Assembly: GCA_002343985.1 (NCBI GenBank)
Contig: DDTB01000018.1
Location: 1-63,306, forward strand
Origin: Chitinophagaceae bacterium UBA2375
GTDB taxonomy: Bacteria > Bacteroidota > Bacteroidia > Chitinophagales > Chitinophagaceae
Direction of reading: 5' to 3'
DNA length: 63,306 nt
The stretch's first letter is position 1. Each line of letters begins with the position of its first letter. The notes beneath the pieces are model-generated. The model was not told the origin of the DNA and made no database searches. It saw only the letters and a list, made by a program, of their open reading frames with translations. Positions 42,608 to 51,571 of the stretch are shown one piece after another. Both the position numbers and the translations under genes were made by a program.

Positions 42608-43936
42608 CTATTTACCCATTGGTTTCATGCCGGGCATGCGCCCCATGGGCATTTTGTTCATCATCTTCATCATGCTCTTCATTTGCTCAAACTGCTTCAG
42701 GAACTGGTTGAGTTCCGCGATATCTTTACCACTACCCTTCGCGATGCGTTGTTTGCGGCCAGGGTTGATGATATCGGGGTTCCTGCGTTCTTCGAGGGTC
42801 ATGGAGTTGATCATGGCTTCGATGCCTTTGAACGCGTCGTCGTTGATGTCGAGGTCTTTGATTTTACTGCCTACGCCCGGGATCATGGCCATCAGGTCCT
42901 TGAGGTTACCCATTTTCTTAATTTGCTCCAACTGGGTTTTAAAATCCTCAAAATCAAACTGGTTTTTCCTGATTTTCTTTTCCAGTTTGGCAGCTTCGGC
43001 CGCGTCAAACTGTTCCTGGGCTTTTTCCACCAGGCTCACGATATCACCCATACCCAGGATACGCTGTGCCATCCTTTCCGGATAAAACACATCGAGGGTA
43101 TCGAGTTTTTCGCCGCTGCTGGTAAACTTGATGGGTTTGTTGACCGTGTACTTAATCGACAAGGCCGCACCACCGCGGGTATCGCCGTCGAGTTTGGTGA
43201 GTACTACGCCGGTGAAATCGAGCCTTTCATTAAATGCGGCGGCCGTATTGACGGCATCCTGGCCCGTCATGCTATCCACCACAAAGAGGATTTCCTGTGG
43301 GTTGACGGCCGATTTAATATTCGCCACTTCGGTCATCATCAGTTCATCCACCGCCAAACGGCCGGCGGTATCGATGATGATGACATTTTTATTTTTTGCT
43401 TTGGCTTCTTTGATGGCATTTTCGGCGATGGAAACGGCATTCTTATTTTCCCGTTCACAATACACATCTACCCCAATCTGCTTGCCCAAAACTTCGAGCT
43501 GGTCGATGGCCGCGGGGCGATAGATATCAGCGGCAACCAGTAGTGGCGATTTGCCTTTTTTGGTTTTGAGGTAATTGGCCAGCTTTCCACTGAAAGTAGT
43601 TTTACCGCTACCCTGTAATCCTGCAATCAGCACGATGGCAGGGTTTCCCTGCAGGTTGAATTCGCTTTCGCTCCCACCCATGAGTTCGGTGAGTTCGTCC
43701 TGCACGATCTTCACCATCAGTTGCCCCGGGCTGATGGCCGTGAGCACTTTTTCACCAAGGGCTTTATCTTTTATTTTATCGGTAAATTCCTTCGCGATTT
43801 TATAATTCACGTCCGCATCCACCAGTGCTCGGCGTATATCCTTTACCGTGTTGGCAATATTCAGGTCGGTGATCCTTCCCTGCCCTTTGATGTTTTTAAA
43901 GGCGCTTTCAAGCCTTTCCGTTAAACTCTGAAACAT
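42608..43936 (-). CDS. ffh: Signal recognition particle protein Ffh
   Basis: 442 residues from ATG 43936; a TTG 12 bases upstream is in frame but less likely. The NG GTPase domain has GLQGSGKTTFSGKLA, the DTAGRLAVDE motif, TKLDGDTRGG and GMGDI. The methionine-rich M domain with FDFEDFKTQLEQIKKMG and a C-terminal run of M, P, G and K follows. With 4.5S RNA and FtsY it targets membrane proteins. Its RNA gene was not seen in the window. It lies 48 bases after sucA and may share its transcript. Confidence 0.96.
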   Translation of the reverse strand: MFQSLTERLESAFKNIKGQGRITDLNIANTVKDIRRALVDADVNYKIAKEFTDKIKDKALGEKVLTAISPGQLMVKIVQDELTELMGGSESEFNLQGNPAIVLIAGLQGSGKTTFSGKLANYLKTKKGKSPLLVAADIYRPAAIDQLEVLGKQIGVDVYCERENKNAVSIAENAIKEAKAKNKNVIIIDTAGRLAVDELMMTEVANIKSAVNPQEILFVVDSMTGQDAVNTAAAFNERLDFTGVVLTKLDGDTRGGAALSIKYTVNKPIKFTSSGEKLDTLDVFYPERMAQRILGMGDIVSLVEKAQEQFDAAEAAKLEKKIRKNQFDFEDFKTQLEQIKKMGNLKDLMAMIPGVGSKIKDLDINDDAFKGIEAMINSMTLEERRNPDIINPGRKQRIAKGSGKDIAELNQFLKQFEQMKSMMKMMNKMPMGRMPGMKPMGK

Positions 43937-43983
43937 ATCTCTGCTCAATTAATCTCGATAAAATAAAATTTGGCATTGCCACA

Positions 43984-46725
43984 TCAAATCCTGAAGGCCG
44001 TGTCCAGCACGTCAGATTGTTCTTTCGCATGAAACTTCGCATAGCCGGTAGCGGTAGCCGCGCTGGACTGCCTGCTCACAATATAGAAATTGATATTTTT
44101 CAGGTTCATGCGCAGGAAGGTGGCAGCGCCCATGTTTTGCGGTTCTTCCTGTACCCAATACCAAATGGCTTTGCCATATTTTTTATACAGCGCATCGAGT
44201 TGTGCCTGTGGCAAAGGATAGATTTGCTCCAGGCGGATGATGGCGATATCGGTGCGGTTTTCCTTTTGCTTTTTTTCTTCGAGTTCAAAATATATTTTAC
44301 CGGTACACATGATCACTTTGGTGATGCCGGATGGGTCTGTTACTGAAGCGTCGTCGTACACTTCTGTAAAACCGCCGGTGCTGAATTCGCTGATATGGCT
44401 ATATGAACCGGCATGGCGCAGGTTGGCCTTGGGCGTAAAGTTGATCAGCGGCTTACGGAATGGCCAAGCCAACTGGCGGCGCAGCGCGTGGAAGAAATTA
44501 GATGCCGTGGTGATATTGGTCACTACCATATTCAACTCGGCGCATTGTTGCAAGTACCTTTCCATGCGGGCTGAAGAATGTTCAGGGCCTTGTCCTTCAT
44601 AACCGTGCGGCAACAGCATTACAACGCCATTCATGCGCTGCCATTTTGTTTCGGCGGCGGCAATAAACTGGTCGATGATGGTTTGCGCGCCATTGCTGAA
44701 ATCGCCGAACTGCGCTTCCCAGATTACAAGTGCATGTGGGTTAGCCATAGAATAGCCATATTCAAAACCAAGCACCGCGTATTCGCTCAGGAGCGAGTTG
44801 TAGATGCGCATTGGCGATTGCCCTTCTGCCAGGTGATCCAACCTGTTGTATGGGGCGTTGGTTTGTTCGTCGTAAATCACGGCGTGGCGGTGGCTGAAAG
44901 TGCCTCGCTTCACATCCTGTCCGCTCATCCGAACATCATTACCTTCGGCCAGGATGCTTCCGTATGCCATCAACTCGGCCGTAGCCCAATCGATTTTCTG
45001 CTGGTCAGTAAAAAGTTTTATTTTATCCTGGATCAGCTTATCCACTTTTTTCAAAGGCTTGAAACCCTCGGGCCATTTCATCAAACCATCAAACAGGTTC
45101 TTCACCCTTTCTTCACTGATTGCGGTTACCGGTGAAGCTGTGAAATCCTCGTGAGTTGCCCTGCGCAGGCTCTGCCACCATTTTTCCGGCTTCTGGTAAG
45201 TATATGGAAGCGGGTTTTGTTTTACTTCGTCTAAGCGTTCCTGTAAGTCGTTCAGGAATTTCTTTTCCATTTCCTTCGCGAGGTCTTTCGCGTCGGGCTC
45301 CCCGTTTTGCATGAGGTACTGCGTGTACACCTCGCGGGGGTTGAGGTGCTTATCAATCAGCGCGTACAATTGTGGTTGGGTGAACTTAGGCTCATCGCCT
45401 TCGTTATGTCCATGCCTGCGGTAGCAGACCATATCAATAAAGATATCCGTATTGAATTCCTGGCGGTATCGGGTGGCAATTTCCGCGATTTTTACCACAG
45501 CTTCAGCATCGTCGCCATTCACATGGAAAACGGGAGCCTGTACCATTGCCGCAACGGATGTGCAATAATCGGCGCTGCGCGCGTCATCGAAATCGGTGGT
45601 GAAGCCAATTTGGTTATTGATAATAAAATGTATGGTTCCGCCGGTATCGTATCCGGGCAGTTTGCTCATCTGCAACACTTCGTATACGATGCCTTGTCCT
45701 GCTATGGATGCGTCGCCATGAATCAGCAGGGGAAGGATTTTATCATACTCGCTCTCATACATCACATCGGCCTTGCTCCTCGCGAAGCCCACCACCACCG
45801 GGTTCACGGCTTCGAGGTGGGAAGGGTTTGGACAGAGTTTGAGGTGTACGGTTTTCCCGGAAGTGGAAGCCACATCGCTGCTAAAACCCTGGTGGTATTT
45901 CACGTCCCCGCTGCCCATGGTGGAATCGGGCAGTGAGTTGCCTTCGAACTCAGTAAATATCTGTTCGTATGTTTTGCCCAGGATATTTGCCAGTACGTTC
46001 AAACGCCCGCGGTGCGCCATGCCAATGGCCACTTCTTCCACACCCATATCGGCGCCGGTATTGATGATGGCGTCGAGCGCGGCGATGGTGGTTTCTCCCC
46101 CTTCGAGGCTGAACCTTTTCTGGCCTATATATTTTGTGTGCAGGAATTTTTCGAACATTACGCCCTGATTGAGCTTCTCCAGTATCCTTCTCCGCTTTGA
46201 CAAATCAACCGGTTCGTGAAAAGTTTTTTCAATAGCGTTGGTCAGCCAGTTCAATTTATGCTCGTCATTGATATAAGAGAATTCAGAACCAACATGTGTG
46301 GTATATGATTTTTTCAGGTGGTCAACAATGTTGCGCAAACTGGTTTTTCCCAGTCCGGCAAACTGCCCGGCATCAAATTCTATATCCAGGTCGGCATCCG
46401 ATAAACCAAAGTGCATGAGGTCGAGGTTGGCCTTACGGTCTTTGCGCTCGCGGATGGGATTTGTTTTGGCGACCAGGTGCCCTTTTTTCCGGTATGCCTG
46501 GATCAGTTGATAAACGGCAAATTCCTTTTGGAGGTTTCCCGCAGCGGCATGGCCGTTTACCGAAGGTTTAGAAGCCGTGGGCACCGCATTGGTAACCGCG
46601 AAATCAAAGCCTTCGAAAAATTTACGAAGCTCATTGTCAACACTTTGCGGGTCTTTTACAAAATCGTTATAGAGGTTTTCTATGTACGATGGATGGGCGT
46701 TTGTGATATATTGAAAATCCTTCAT
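43984..46725 (-). CDS. sucA: 2-oxoglutarate dehydrogenase E1 component
   Basis: 913 residues, normal length. The thiamine-diphosphate domain shows GMAHRGRLNVLANILGK, HGDASIAGQGIVYE and HVNGDDAEAVVKIAE; the transketolase-like C-terminal half has SLLSEYAVLGFEYGYS and WEAQFGDFSNGAQTIIDQF, then ERYLQQCAELNM. It decarboxylates 2-oxoglutarate in the citric-acid cycle. The E2 gene (sucB) is not adjacent. It is divergent from rpsT, with a 201-base gap between them. Confidence 0.97.
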   Translation of the reverse strand: MKDFQYITNAHPSYIENLYNDFVKDPQSVDNELRKFFEGFDFAVTNAVPTASKPSVNGHAAAGNLQKEFAVYQLIQAYRKKGHLVAKTNPIRERKDRKANLDLMHFGLSDADLDIEFDAGQFAGLGKTSLRNIVDHLKKSYTTHVGSEFSYINDEHKLNWLTNAIEKTFHEPVDLSKRRRILEKLNQGVMFEKFLHTKYIGQKRFSLEGGETTIAALDAIINTGADMGVEEVAIGMAHRGRLNVLANILGKTYEQIFTEFEGNSLPDSTMGSGDVKYHQGFSSDVASTSGKTVHLKLCPNPSHLEAVNPVVVGFARSKADVMYESEYDKILPLLIHGDASIAGQGIVYEVLQMSKLPGYDTGGTIHFIINNQIGFTTDFDDARSADYCTSVAAMVQAPVFHVNGDDAEAVVKIAEIATRYRQEFNTDIFIDMVCYRRHGHNEGDEPKFTQPQLYALIDKHLNPREVYTQYLMQNGEPDAKDLAKEMEKKFLNDLQERLDEVKQNPLPYTYQKPEKWWQSLRRATHEDFTASPVTAISEERVKNLFDGLMKWPEGFKPLKKVDKLIQDKIKLFTDQQKIDWATAELMAYGSILAEGNDVRMSGQDVKRGTFSHRHAVIYDEQTNAPYNRLDHLAEGQSPMRIYNSLLSEYAVLGFEYGYSMANPHALVIWEAQFGDFSNGAQTIIDQFIAAAETKWQRMNGVVMLLPHGYEGQGPEHSSARMERYLQQCAELNMVVTNITTASNFFHALRRQLAWPFRKPLINFTPKANLRHAGSYSHISEFSTGGFTEVYDDASVTDPSGITKVIMCTGKIYFELEEKKQKENRTDIAIIRLEQIYPLPQAQLDALYKKYGKAIWYWVQEEPQNMGAATFLRMNLKNINFYIVSRQSSAATATGYAKFHAKEQSDVLDTAFRI

Positions 46726-46877
46726 ATGGGAAGAAGATGATGCTTACAATTGAGGTTGCCGGTATTTGGACCGCAAATATCGGTTGAAAAACGGTAGAAA
46801 ACAGGTTTCCAGTCGTTTATTTGCGGCCGGATGCAGGTATATTCGGGCTGCCCCAAAACAAAAAATGGAGGAATTGC

Positions 46878-46906
46878 TTGTGATATTCGAAATATCCCTA
46901 TCTTTG
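46878..46906 (+). promoter_or_regulatory. Promoter of rpsT
   Basis: TTG at 46878-46880 and TATCTTTG at 46899-46906 are 18 bases apart, a near match to the Bacteroidota -33/-7 pattern. The rpsT ATG follows at 46927. Confidence 0.6.
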
Positions 46907-46926
46907 CAGCCCAAAATTTATAATAC

Positions 46927-47184
46927 ATGGCAAATCACTCAGCTACCAAGAAGGATGTACGTCAGAGCCGGAAGCGCAATGAAAGGAACCGTTACTATGG
47001 TAAAACCACCCGTAACGCGATCCGTGACCTGAGGGCTATGGACGAGAAGAAGCAGGCTACAGACAAGTTGCCGATGGTTGCTTCCATGATCGACAAGCTG
47101 GCTAAGCGTGGTACCATTCATAAGAATAAAGCTGCCAACCTGAAGAGGAAACTGGCGCTGAAAGTGAACGGTCTGTCTAAATAA
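46927..47184 (+). CDS. rpsT: Ribosomal protein bS20
   Basis: 85 residues, small and very basic, with the bS20 pattern ANHSATKKDVRQSRKRNERN and KAANLKRKLALKVNGL. It binds 16S rRNA early in 30S assembly. It is a single-gene unit between its own promoter and a strong terminator. Confidence 0.95.
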   Translation: MANHSATKKDVRQSRKRNERNRYYGKTTRNAIRDLRAMDEKKQATDKLPMVASMIDKLAKRGTIHKNKAANLKRKLALKVNGLSK

Positions 47185-47210
47185 ACAAACCAACCACCTG
47201 AATATCATTG

Positions 47211-47239
47211 AACCTGCTTGTACAAGCAGGTTTTTTTTT
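47211..47239 (+). terminator. Terminator of rpsT
   Basis: A perfect 10-bp stem, AACCTGCTTG at 47211-47220 against CAAGCAGGTT at 47223-47232, with a 2-base loop and nine T residues. It rules out an earlier TTG start (47208) for the next gene. Confidence 0.88.
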
Positions 47240-47255
47240 GCCTTACATTGCGCAT

Positions 47256-49007
47256 ATGCACAAAAATCGTTACCAAAAAATCAGGCTATTGCTGACAACC
47301 TGTATGCTAAGCACCATGGCATCTGTATTACAGGCGCAGCAAACAGTGTTTGAGCTAAGCCAGGGAAGGGAGACAGCTACTTATGAGGAACTGATTTCCT
47401 TTTATCAAAACCTTGATCAGGCGCATGATATATTGGAAATGCGGGAACTGGGGCCAACTGATGCAGGATATCCTTTGCATGTGCTGTTGTTGTCGAACGA
47501 CCGGAACTTTAATTTGGCATCCTGGCATGCGGAAGGTAAACTCGTTGTGCTCATCAACAATGGCATACACCCCGGCGAACCGGATGGCATTGATGCCAGC
47601 ATGATCCTGGCCAGGGACATCTGCCTGGGCAAAAAGCGATTGCCAGATAACCTGGCATTGGCGATTGTTCCTGTATATAATATTGGCGGTTGCCTGAACC
47701 GGAACGCATATACCCGCGTGAACCAGCAAGGGCCGGCAGCATATGGGTTCAGGGGTAACGCGCAGAACCTTGACCTGAACAGGGATTTCAGTAAATGCGA
47801 CAGCCGGGAAGCGGCCAGTTTTACCAGGTTGTTTCACAGTCTTGACCCGGATATTTTTATTGATACGCATGTAAGCGACGGAGCCGATTTCCAGCATGTG
47901 ATGACGCTGATCAGCACGCAATACGATAAGCTTGGGGAACCCGCAGGTTCATGGATGCGGGATGTGTATGAACCCATGTTGTATGAAGGCATGCGGAAGA
48001 AGGGACACGCGATGATCCCCTACATTGATTTTGGGGCCACGGATTTGAAAAAGGGCTGGAAGATGTTTGAAGACGCGCCAAGGTATTCATCGGGATATGC
48101 GGCACTGTATGGGACATTCTCGTTTATGCCGGAAACGCATATGCTGAAGCCATACACGCAAAGGGTTAAAGCTACAATTGATTTGCTGGATGTTTTCCTG
48201 GAAAGCGCGTCGGAGAAGGCTGATCTGATCATAGACATACGAAAAAGATGGAAAGAAAAAATCAGCAGGCAGTACCAATTCGCCATTCAATGGAAGCGCG
48301 ACAGCAGCAGGCATCGCATGATGGAGTTTATGGGATATGAAAGCGACAGTATGATCAGTAAGGCTACCGGACTGAAGCGCATGTATTATGATCACGGTCG
48401 CGCATATACGCAGATGATCCGGTATTATGATGGTTTCCAGCCCGCGAAAGTTGTTGAGAAGCCGAAGGCATACATCATCCCCCGAGGTTGGCCTGATGTG
48501 CTTGACCGTTTGCATTGGAATGGGGTAAGGATTGACACATTAACACGCGACAGCCTGATCAGGCTCGGCGTTTACCATATCGCGGACTACCAGTCATCGA
48601 CCATGCCCTATGAAAAGCATTTCAGGCACAGGTCAGTTACATTGATGCGTTCAGAGGAAACATTGATGTGCAAAAAAGGCGACTACATCATATATACCAA
48701 CCAGTCATCAAATAATTATATCATCCAGATGCTGGAGCCGGAAGCCGAAGACAGTTATTTCCGTTGGAATTTCTTTGACGCCATTCTGCAGCAAAAGGAA
48801 GGGTACAGTGATTACAGGTGGGATGAGTTGGCAGCGGAGGTATTGGCATCAGACAGCGCCCTGGCCAAAGCCGTAGCCGACCGTAAAAAAGCGGACCCCG
48901 AGTTTGCCAGGAACCATTCGGCTATATTGTATTATATATACAAATTTTCAAAATATTTCGAACCTGCCTACAGGCGCTACCCTGTTTACCGGTTGGAAAG
49001 GGAATAA
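47256..49007 (+). CDS. Exported M14-family zinc carboxypeptidase
   Basis: 583 residues from ATG 47256. A signal peptide (residues about 9-30, ends near VLQAQ) precedes an M14 domain. The zinc ligands fit NNGIHPGEPDG (histidine and glutamate) and IDTHVSDG (histidine); the catalytic glutamate is in MPETHMLKPY. The last 220 residues form an accessory part of unknown fold. It would cut peptides outside the inner membrane. It stands alone after the rpsT terminator. Confidence 0.88.
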   Translation: MHKNRYQKIRLLLTTCMLSTMASVLQAQQTVFELSQGRETATYEELISFYQNLDQAHDILEMRELGPTDAGYPLHVLLLSNDRNFNLASWHAEGKLVVLINNGIHPGEPDGIDASMILARDICLGKKRLPDNLALAIVPVYNIGGCLNRNAYTRVNQQGPAAYGFRGNAQNLDLNRDFSKCDSREAASFTRLFHSLDPDIFIDTHVSDGADFQHVMTLISTQYDKLGEPAGSWMRDVYEPMLYEGMRKKGHAMIPYIDFGATDLKKGWKMFEDAPRYSSGYAALYGTFSFMPETHMLKPYTQRVKATIDLLDVFLESASEKADLIIDIRKRWKEKISRQYQFAIQWKRDSSRHRMMEFMGYESDSMISKATGLKRMYYDHGRAYTQMIRYYDGFQPAKVVEKPKAYIIPRGWPDVLDRLHWNGVRIDTLTRDSLIRLGVYHIADYQSSTMPYEKHFRHRSVTLMRSEETLMCKKGDYIIYTNQSSNNYIIQMLEPEAEDSYFRWNFFDAILQQKEGYSDYRWDELAAEVLASDSALAKAVADRKKADPEFARNHSAILYYIYKFSKYFEPAYRRYPVYRLERE

Positions 49008-49052
49008 CCTGAAAAAAAGGCCGGATTCTGCCTGAAACCGGCATATTTCCCT

Positions 49053-49060
49053 TACCTTTG
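49053..49060 (+). promoter_or_regulatory. -7 box of the rpsF operon
   Basis: TACCTTTG matches TAnnTTTG and lies about 60 bases before the rpsF ATG, giving a leader of about 50 bases in which ribosomal-protein autoregulation could occur. Confidence 0.6.
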
Positions 49061-49118
49061 CCCCCCGCTTGAAACAAGTGGGATTAAACAATTTTTTTTA
49101 TTCACTAAAAACAGGGAA

Positions 49119-49475
49119 ATGAACAACTACGAATTGATGGTGATTTTTACCCCTGTGCTCTCTGAGGAGGAATACAAAACCGCTCAGAAGAAATACGAAG
49201 CCCTCGTTAAGGAAAACGGAGGTGAAGTAGTGCACGTAAATCCCTGGGGACTGAAATCACTGGCGTATCCGATTGCCAAGAAGACCACTGGTCTGTACTG
49301 GGTAATGGAATACAAAGCGCCATCCAGCTTCAATGAAAAGTTGAAAATTCAACTTTTGCGTGACGAATCAGTCATGCGTCACATGTTCACTGTGCTCGAT
49401 AAATACGCCGTCGAGTACAATGTTAAAAAGAGAAGTGGTGTACAGGAATCAGTCACTGAAAAAGCGGAGGCATAA
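49119..49475 (+). CDS. rpsF: Ribosomal protein bS6
   Basis: 118 residues. The bS6 fold is clear in NNYELMVIFTPVLSEEEYK, WGLKSLAYPIAKKTTGLYWVM and LLRDESVMRHMFTVLDK. It binds bS18 on the 30S platform. It is the first gene of the rpsF-rpsR-rplI operon; the stop is 2 bases before the rpsR ATG. Confidence 0.96.
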   Translation: MNNYELMVIFTPVLSEEEYKTAQKKYEALVKENGGEVVHVNPWGLKSLAYPIAKKTTGLYWVMEYKAPSSFNEKLKIQLLRDESVMRHMFTVLDKYAVEYNVKKRSGVQESVTEKAEA

Positions 49476-49477
49476 TC

Positions 49478-49744
49478 ATGGCAAAAGCGAACGAGATTAA
49501 GTACCTCACGGCGATTAAGGCCGACAAGCGTCCGAAGAAATATTGCCGCTTCAAAAAAATGGGCATCCACTACATTGATTACAAGGATGCCGAATTTCTG
49601 AAGAAGTTTCTGAATGAGCAGGGTAAGATGTTACCACGCCGCATTACCGGAAACTCCCTGAAGTTCCAGCGCAAAGTAGGACATGCCGTTAAGAAGGCCC
49701 GCCAGATGGCGATTCTTCCGTATGTAACGGATCTTTTGAAATAA
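49478..49744 (+). CDS. rpsR: Ribosomal protein bS18
   Basis: 88 residues, basic, with YCRFKKMGIHYIDYKDAEFL and LPRRITGNSLKFQRKVGHAV typical of bS18. It pairs with bS6. It starts 2 bases after rpsF and lies 82 bases before rplI, where no gene is seen. Confidence 0.96.
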   Translation: MAKANEIKYLTAIKADKRPKKYCRFKKMGIHYIDYKDAEFLKKFLNEQGKMLPRRITGNSLKFQRKVGHAVKKARQMAILPYVTDLLK

Positions 49745-49826
49745 ATTTTTCACCACCCTAATTCCCGATGCGCATGATTGGGATGAAAGTCTTGCTTATA
49801 GCGGGATTGGGTAAAAATGCAATACT

Positions 49827-50273
49827 ATGCAGGTTATATTAATACAGGATGTAAACAATTTGGGAGGCATCAACGAAGTGGTTAACGTGAAGAACGGTTA
49901 TGGCCGCAACTTCCTGATCCCAAAGAAGCTGGCGGTTGAAGCTAGTCCGAGCAACATGAAGCAACTGGAAGAAAGGTTGAAGCAGCAGGCTAAGAAAGAA
50001 GCCAAGTTGCTGGCCGAGATCAACAATGTGATTGCCGTTTTGAAAGATGGCATCCTGAAGATCGGCGCCAAGACCGGTACCAGTGGCAAAATTTTCGGCA
50101 GTGTAACATCTGTGCAGATTGCCCGTGCGATCCGCGAACAGAAAGGTTATGAAATTGACCGTCGCCGCATCAGCATCCTTGACGACGTGAAGGAACTGGG
50201 CACATTCAAAGCAAAGATTGATTTTGGTAACGGCAACGAAACCGAGATTGAATTTGAAGTGATCGCCGAGTAA
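49827..50273 (+). CDS. rplI: Ribosomal protein bL9
   Basis: 148 residues. The N-terminal domain MQVILIQDVNNLGGINEVVN and GYGRNFLIPKKLAVEAS is typical of bL9; a long helix links it to the C-terminal domain. It sits at the base of the L1 stalk. Last gene of the operon, followed by a strong terminator. Confidence 0.96.
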   Translation: MQVILIQDVNNLGGINEVVNVKNGYGRNFLIPKKLAVEASPSNMKQLEERLKQQAKKEAKLLAEINNVIAVLKDGILKIGAKTGTSGKIFGSVTSVQIARAIREQKGYEIDRRRISILDDVKELGTFKAKIDFGNGNETEIEFEVIAE

Positions 50274-50294
50274 TTTCCAGAAATTCATTCAGTA

Positions 50295-50319
50295 AACCGC
50301 CTAAAGAGGCGGTTTTTTT
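50295..50319 (+). terminator. Terminator of the rpsF-rpsR-rplI operon
   Basis: A perfect 8-bp stem, AACCGCCT at 50295-50302 against AGGCGGTT at 50307-50314, with a 4-base loop and a T run. Confidence 0.88.
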
Positions 50320-50532
50320 ATGCCATCCCTCTCCTATTCGGCTATCCATCAACGTATTGCAAAATTTTTCCCAAACAATAGCCAAATATGGGAAAAACCT
50401 CTATCTTTATGTTGTATTTAATGGTTTTAGTTTTCTTGCTTTTGGCTGAAGTAGCTTTCCTTAAGTCGGTTTCAGTTCATTGTAATGACTAAATCATTTC
50501 TATTTATTTATTTTTTTTAAAAGTTTTTTACA

Positions 50533-50931
50533 ATGAACATTTATGTTGGCAACCTCAGTTGGACAATGACTGATGAAGATTTAACCAATTTATTTACCCA
50601 GTACGGACATGTCAGCAGTGGCAAGATCCTGAAAGACAAGATGAGTGGCCGCAGCAAGGGCTTTGGATTCGTAGAAATGGAAGATGACGAAGCAGCACGC
50701 ACTGCGATCGCAAACCTGAACGAAACGGAAGTGATGGGCCGCAAGCTGATTGTGAACGAATCACAACCACGTCCTGAAGGTGAGTACAAGAAGCGCAGCG
50801 GTGGTGGATTCGGCGGCGGTAGCCGTGGCGGATTCGGTGGTGGCAACCGTGGCGGTGGTGGATACGGTGGCGGTGGTAACCGTGGTGGTTATGGCGGAGG
50901 CCGCAGCGGCGGTTTCAACCGTGACTATTAA
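50533..50931 (+). CDS. RRM RNA-binding protein with glycine-rich tail
   Basis: 132 residues. One RNA-recognition motif (about 1-80) has RNP2 (IYVGNLS) and RNP1 (KGFGFVEM). The tail from about 88 is rich in G, R, N and Y, in repeats of GGGF, GGY and RGG type. This is like the cold-inducible RNA-binding proteins of cyanobacteria and Bacteroidota. The gene sits after about 210 bases that hold no gene, with a TATCTTTA box near 50410, so its leader is long and may regulate expression. A strong terminator follows. Confidence 0.9.
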   Translation: MNIYVGNLSWTMTDEDLTNLFTQYGHVSSGKILKDKMSGRSKGFGFVEMEDDEAARTAIANLNETEVMGRKLIVNESQPRPEGEYKKRSGGGFGGGSRGGFGGGNRGGGGYGGGGNRGGYGGGRSGGFNRDY

Positions 50932-50961
50932 TATCAAATAGCAGTTATTCAACTAAACATA

Positions 50962-50987
50962 AAACCTCCCAAATGGGAGGTTTTTTT
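50962..50987 (+). terminator. Terminator of the RRM protein gene
   Basis: A perfect 9-bp stem, AAACCTCCC at 50962-50970 against GGGAGGTTT at 50975-50983, with a 4-base loop and a T run, 30 bases past the stop. Confidence 0.88.
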
Positions 50988-51011
50988 ATGCAGAATAATG
51001 CTCTGTTTGGG

Positions 51012-51428
51012 TTAGATCAAATTAGGGTAAAGCCTGACCATATCTTTATTGGTAATGATACCCACCAGTTTTCCTTCGCTTACAACAGGCAATGCCTGGA
51101 ACTTACCTTCCGCAAGGATGTTGAATGCTTTTTCGATGCTGTCGTTTGGCGCGATAGTCACAGGGTCAAGGGTCATTACCGTCTGCACATCAAATTGGCT
51201 GTCGAGCGTGGCGTTATCTACCGGTTTGCCTTCGCTCAGTTGGCGATACAAAAACCCGAGCAGGTCGTTGATGCTCAGGATGCCCACCAAGGTGTTGCCC
51301 ATGGTAACCGGCATGTGCTGGATGCGCCAAGTGTTGAAGAATTCCATAAACTGTGAAAACTTGTTGTTGATGTTGGCCACAATGACCTGTTGTGTCATTA
51401 CATCGCTGATGGGTGCTTTTTTGCTCAT
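51012..51428 (-). CDS. Two-CBS-domain protein
   Basis: 138 residues made of two CBS units: about 6-62 (DVMTQQVIVANINNKFSQFM with MPVTMGNTLVGILSINDLLG) and about 78-136 (VMTLDPVTIAPNDSIEKAFN with ALPVVSEGKLVGIITNKDMV). CBS pairs bind adenine nucleotides such as AMP or ATP and act as energy sensors. There is no fused catalytic domain, so it probably controls another protein. It follows the recombinase gene in the same direction, after a terminator. Confidence 0.92.
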   Translation of the reverse strand: MSKKAPISDVMTQQVIVANINNKFSQFMEFFNTWRIQHMPVTMGNTLVGILSINDLLGFLYRQLSEGKPVDNATLDSQFDVQTVMTLDPVTIAPNDSIEKAFNILAEGKFQALPVVSEGKLVGIITNKDMVRLYPNLI

Positions 51429-51492
51429 GATACTTTTATTTACAGATCAAATGTAATCCAGGGAAAAGTTTTGAATCCTGTCCTATCGCATG

Positions 51493-51518
51493 AAAAAAAC
51501 TGATAATGAGCAGTTTTT
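51493..51518 (-). terminator. Terminator of the lone recombinase gene
   Basis: An 8-bp stem, AAAAACTG at 51495-51502 against CAGTTTTT at 51511-51518, with an 8-base loop and seven T residues on the minus strand, about 55 bases past the recombinase stop. Confidence 0.7.
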
Positions 51519-51571
51519 CTATTATAGCCTTATATCCTGCATGACCATATGCATGTTATTTTGGAATCACC

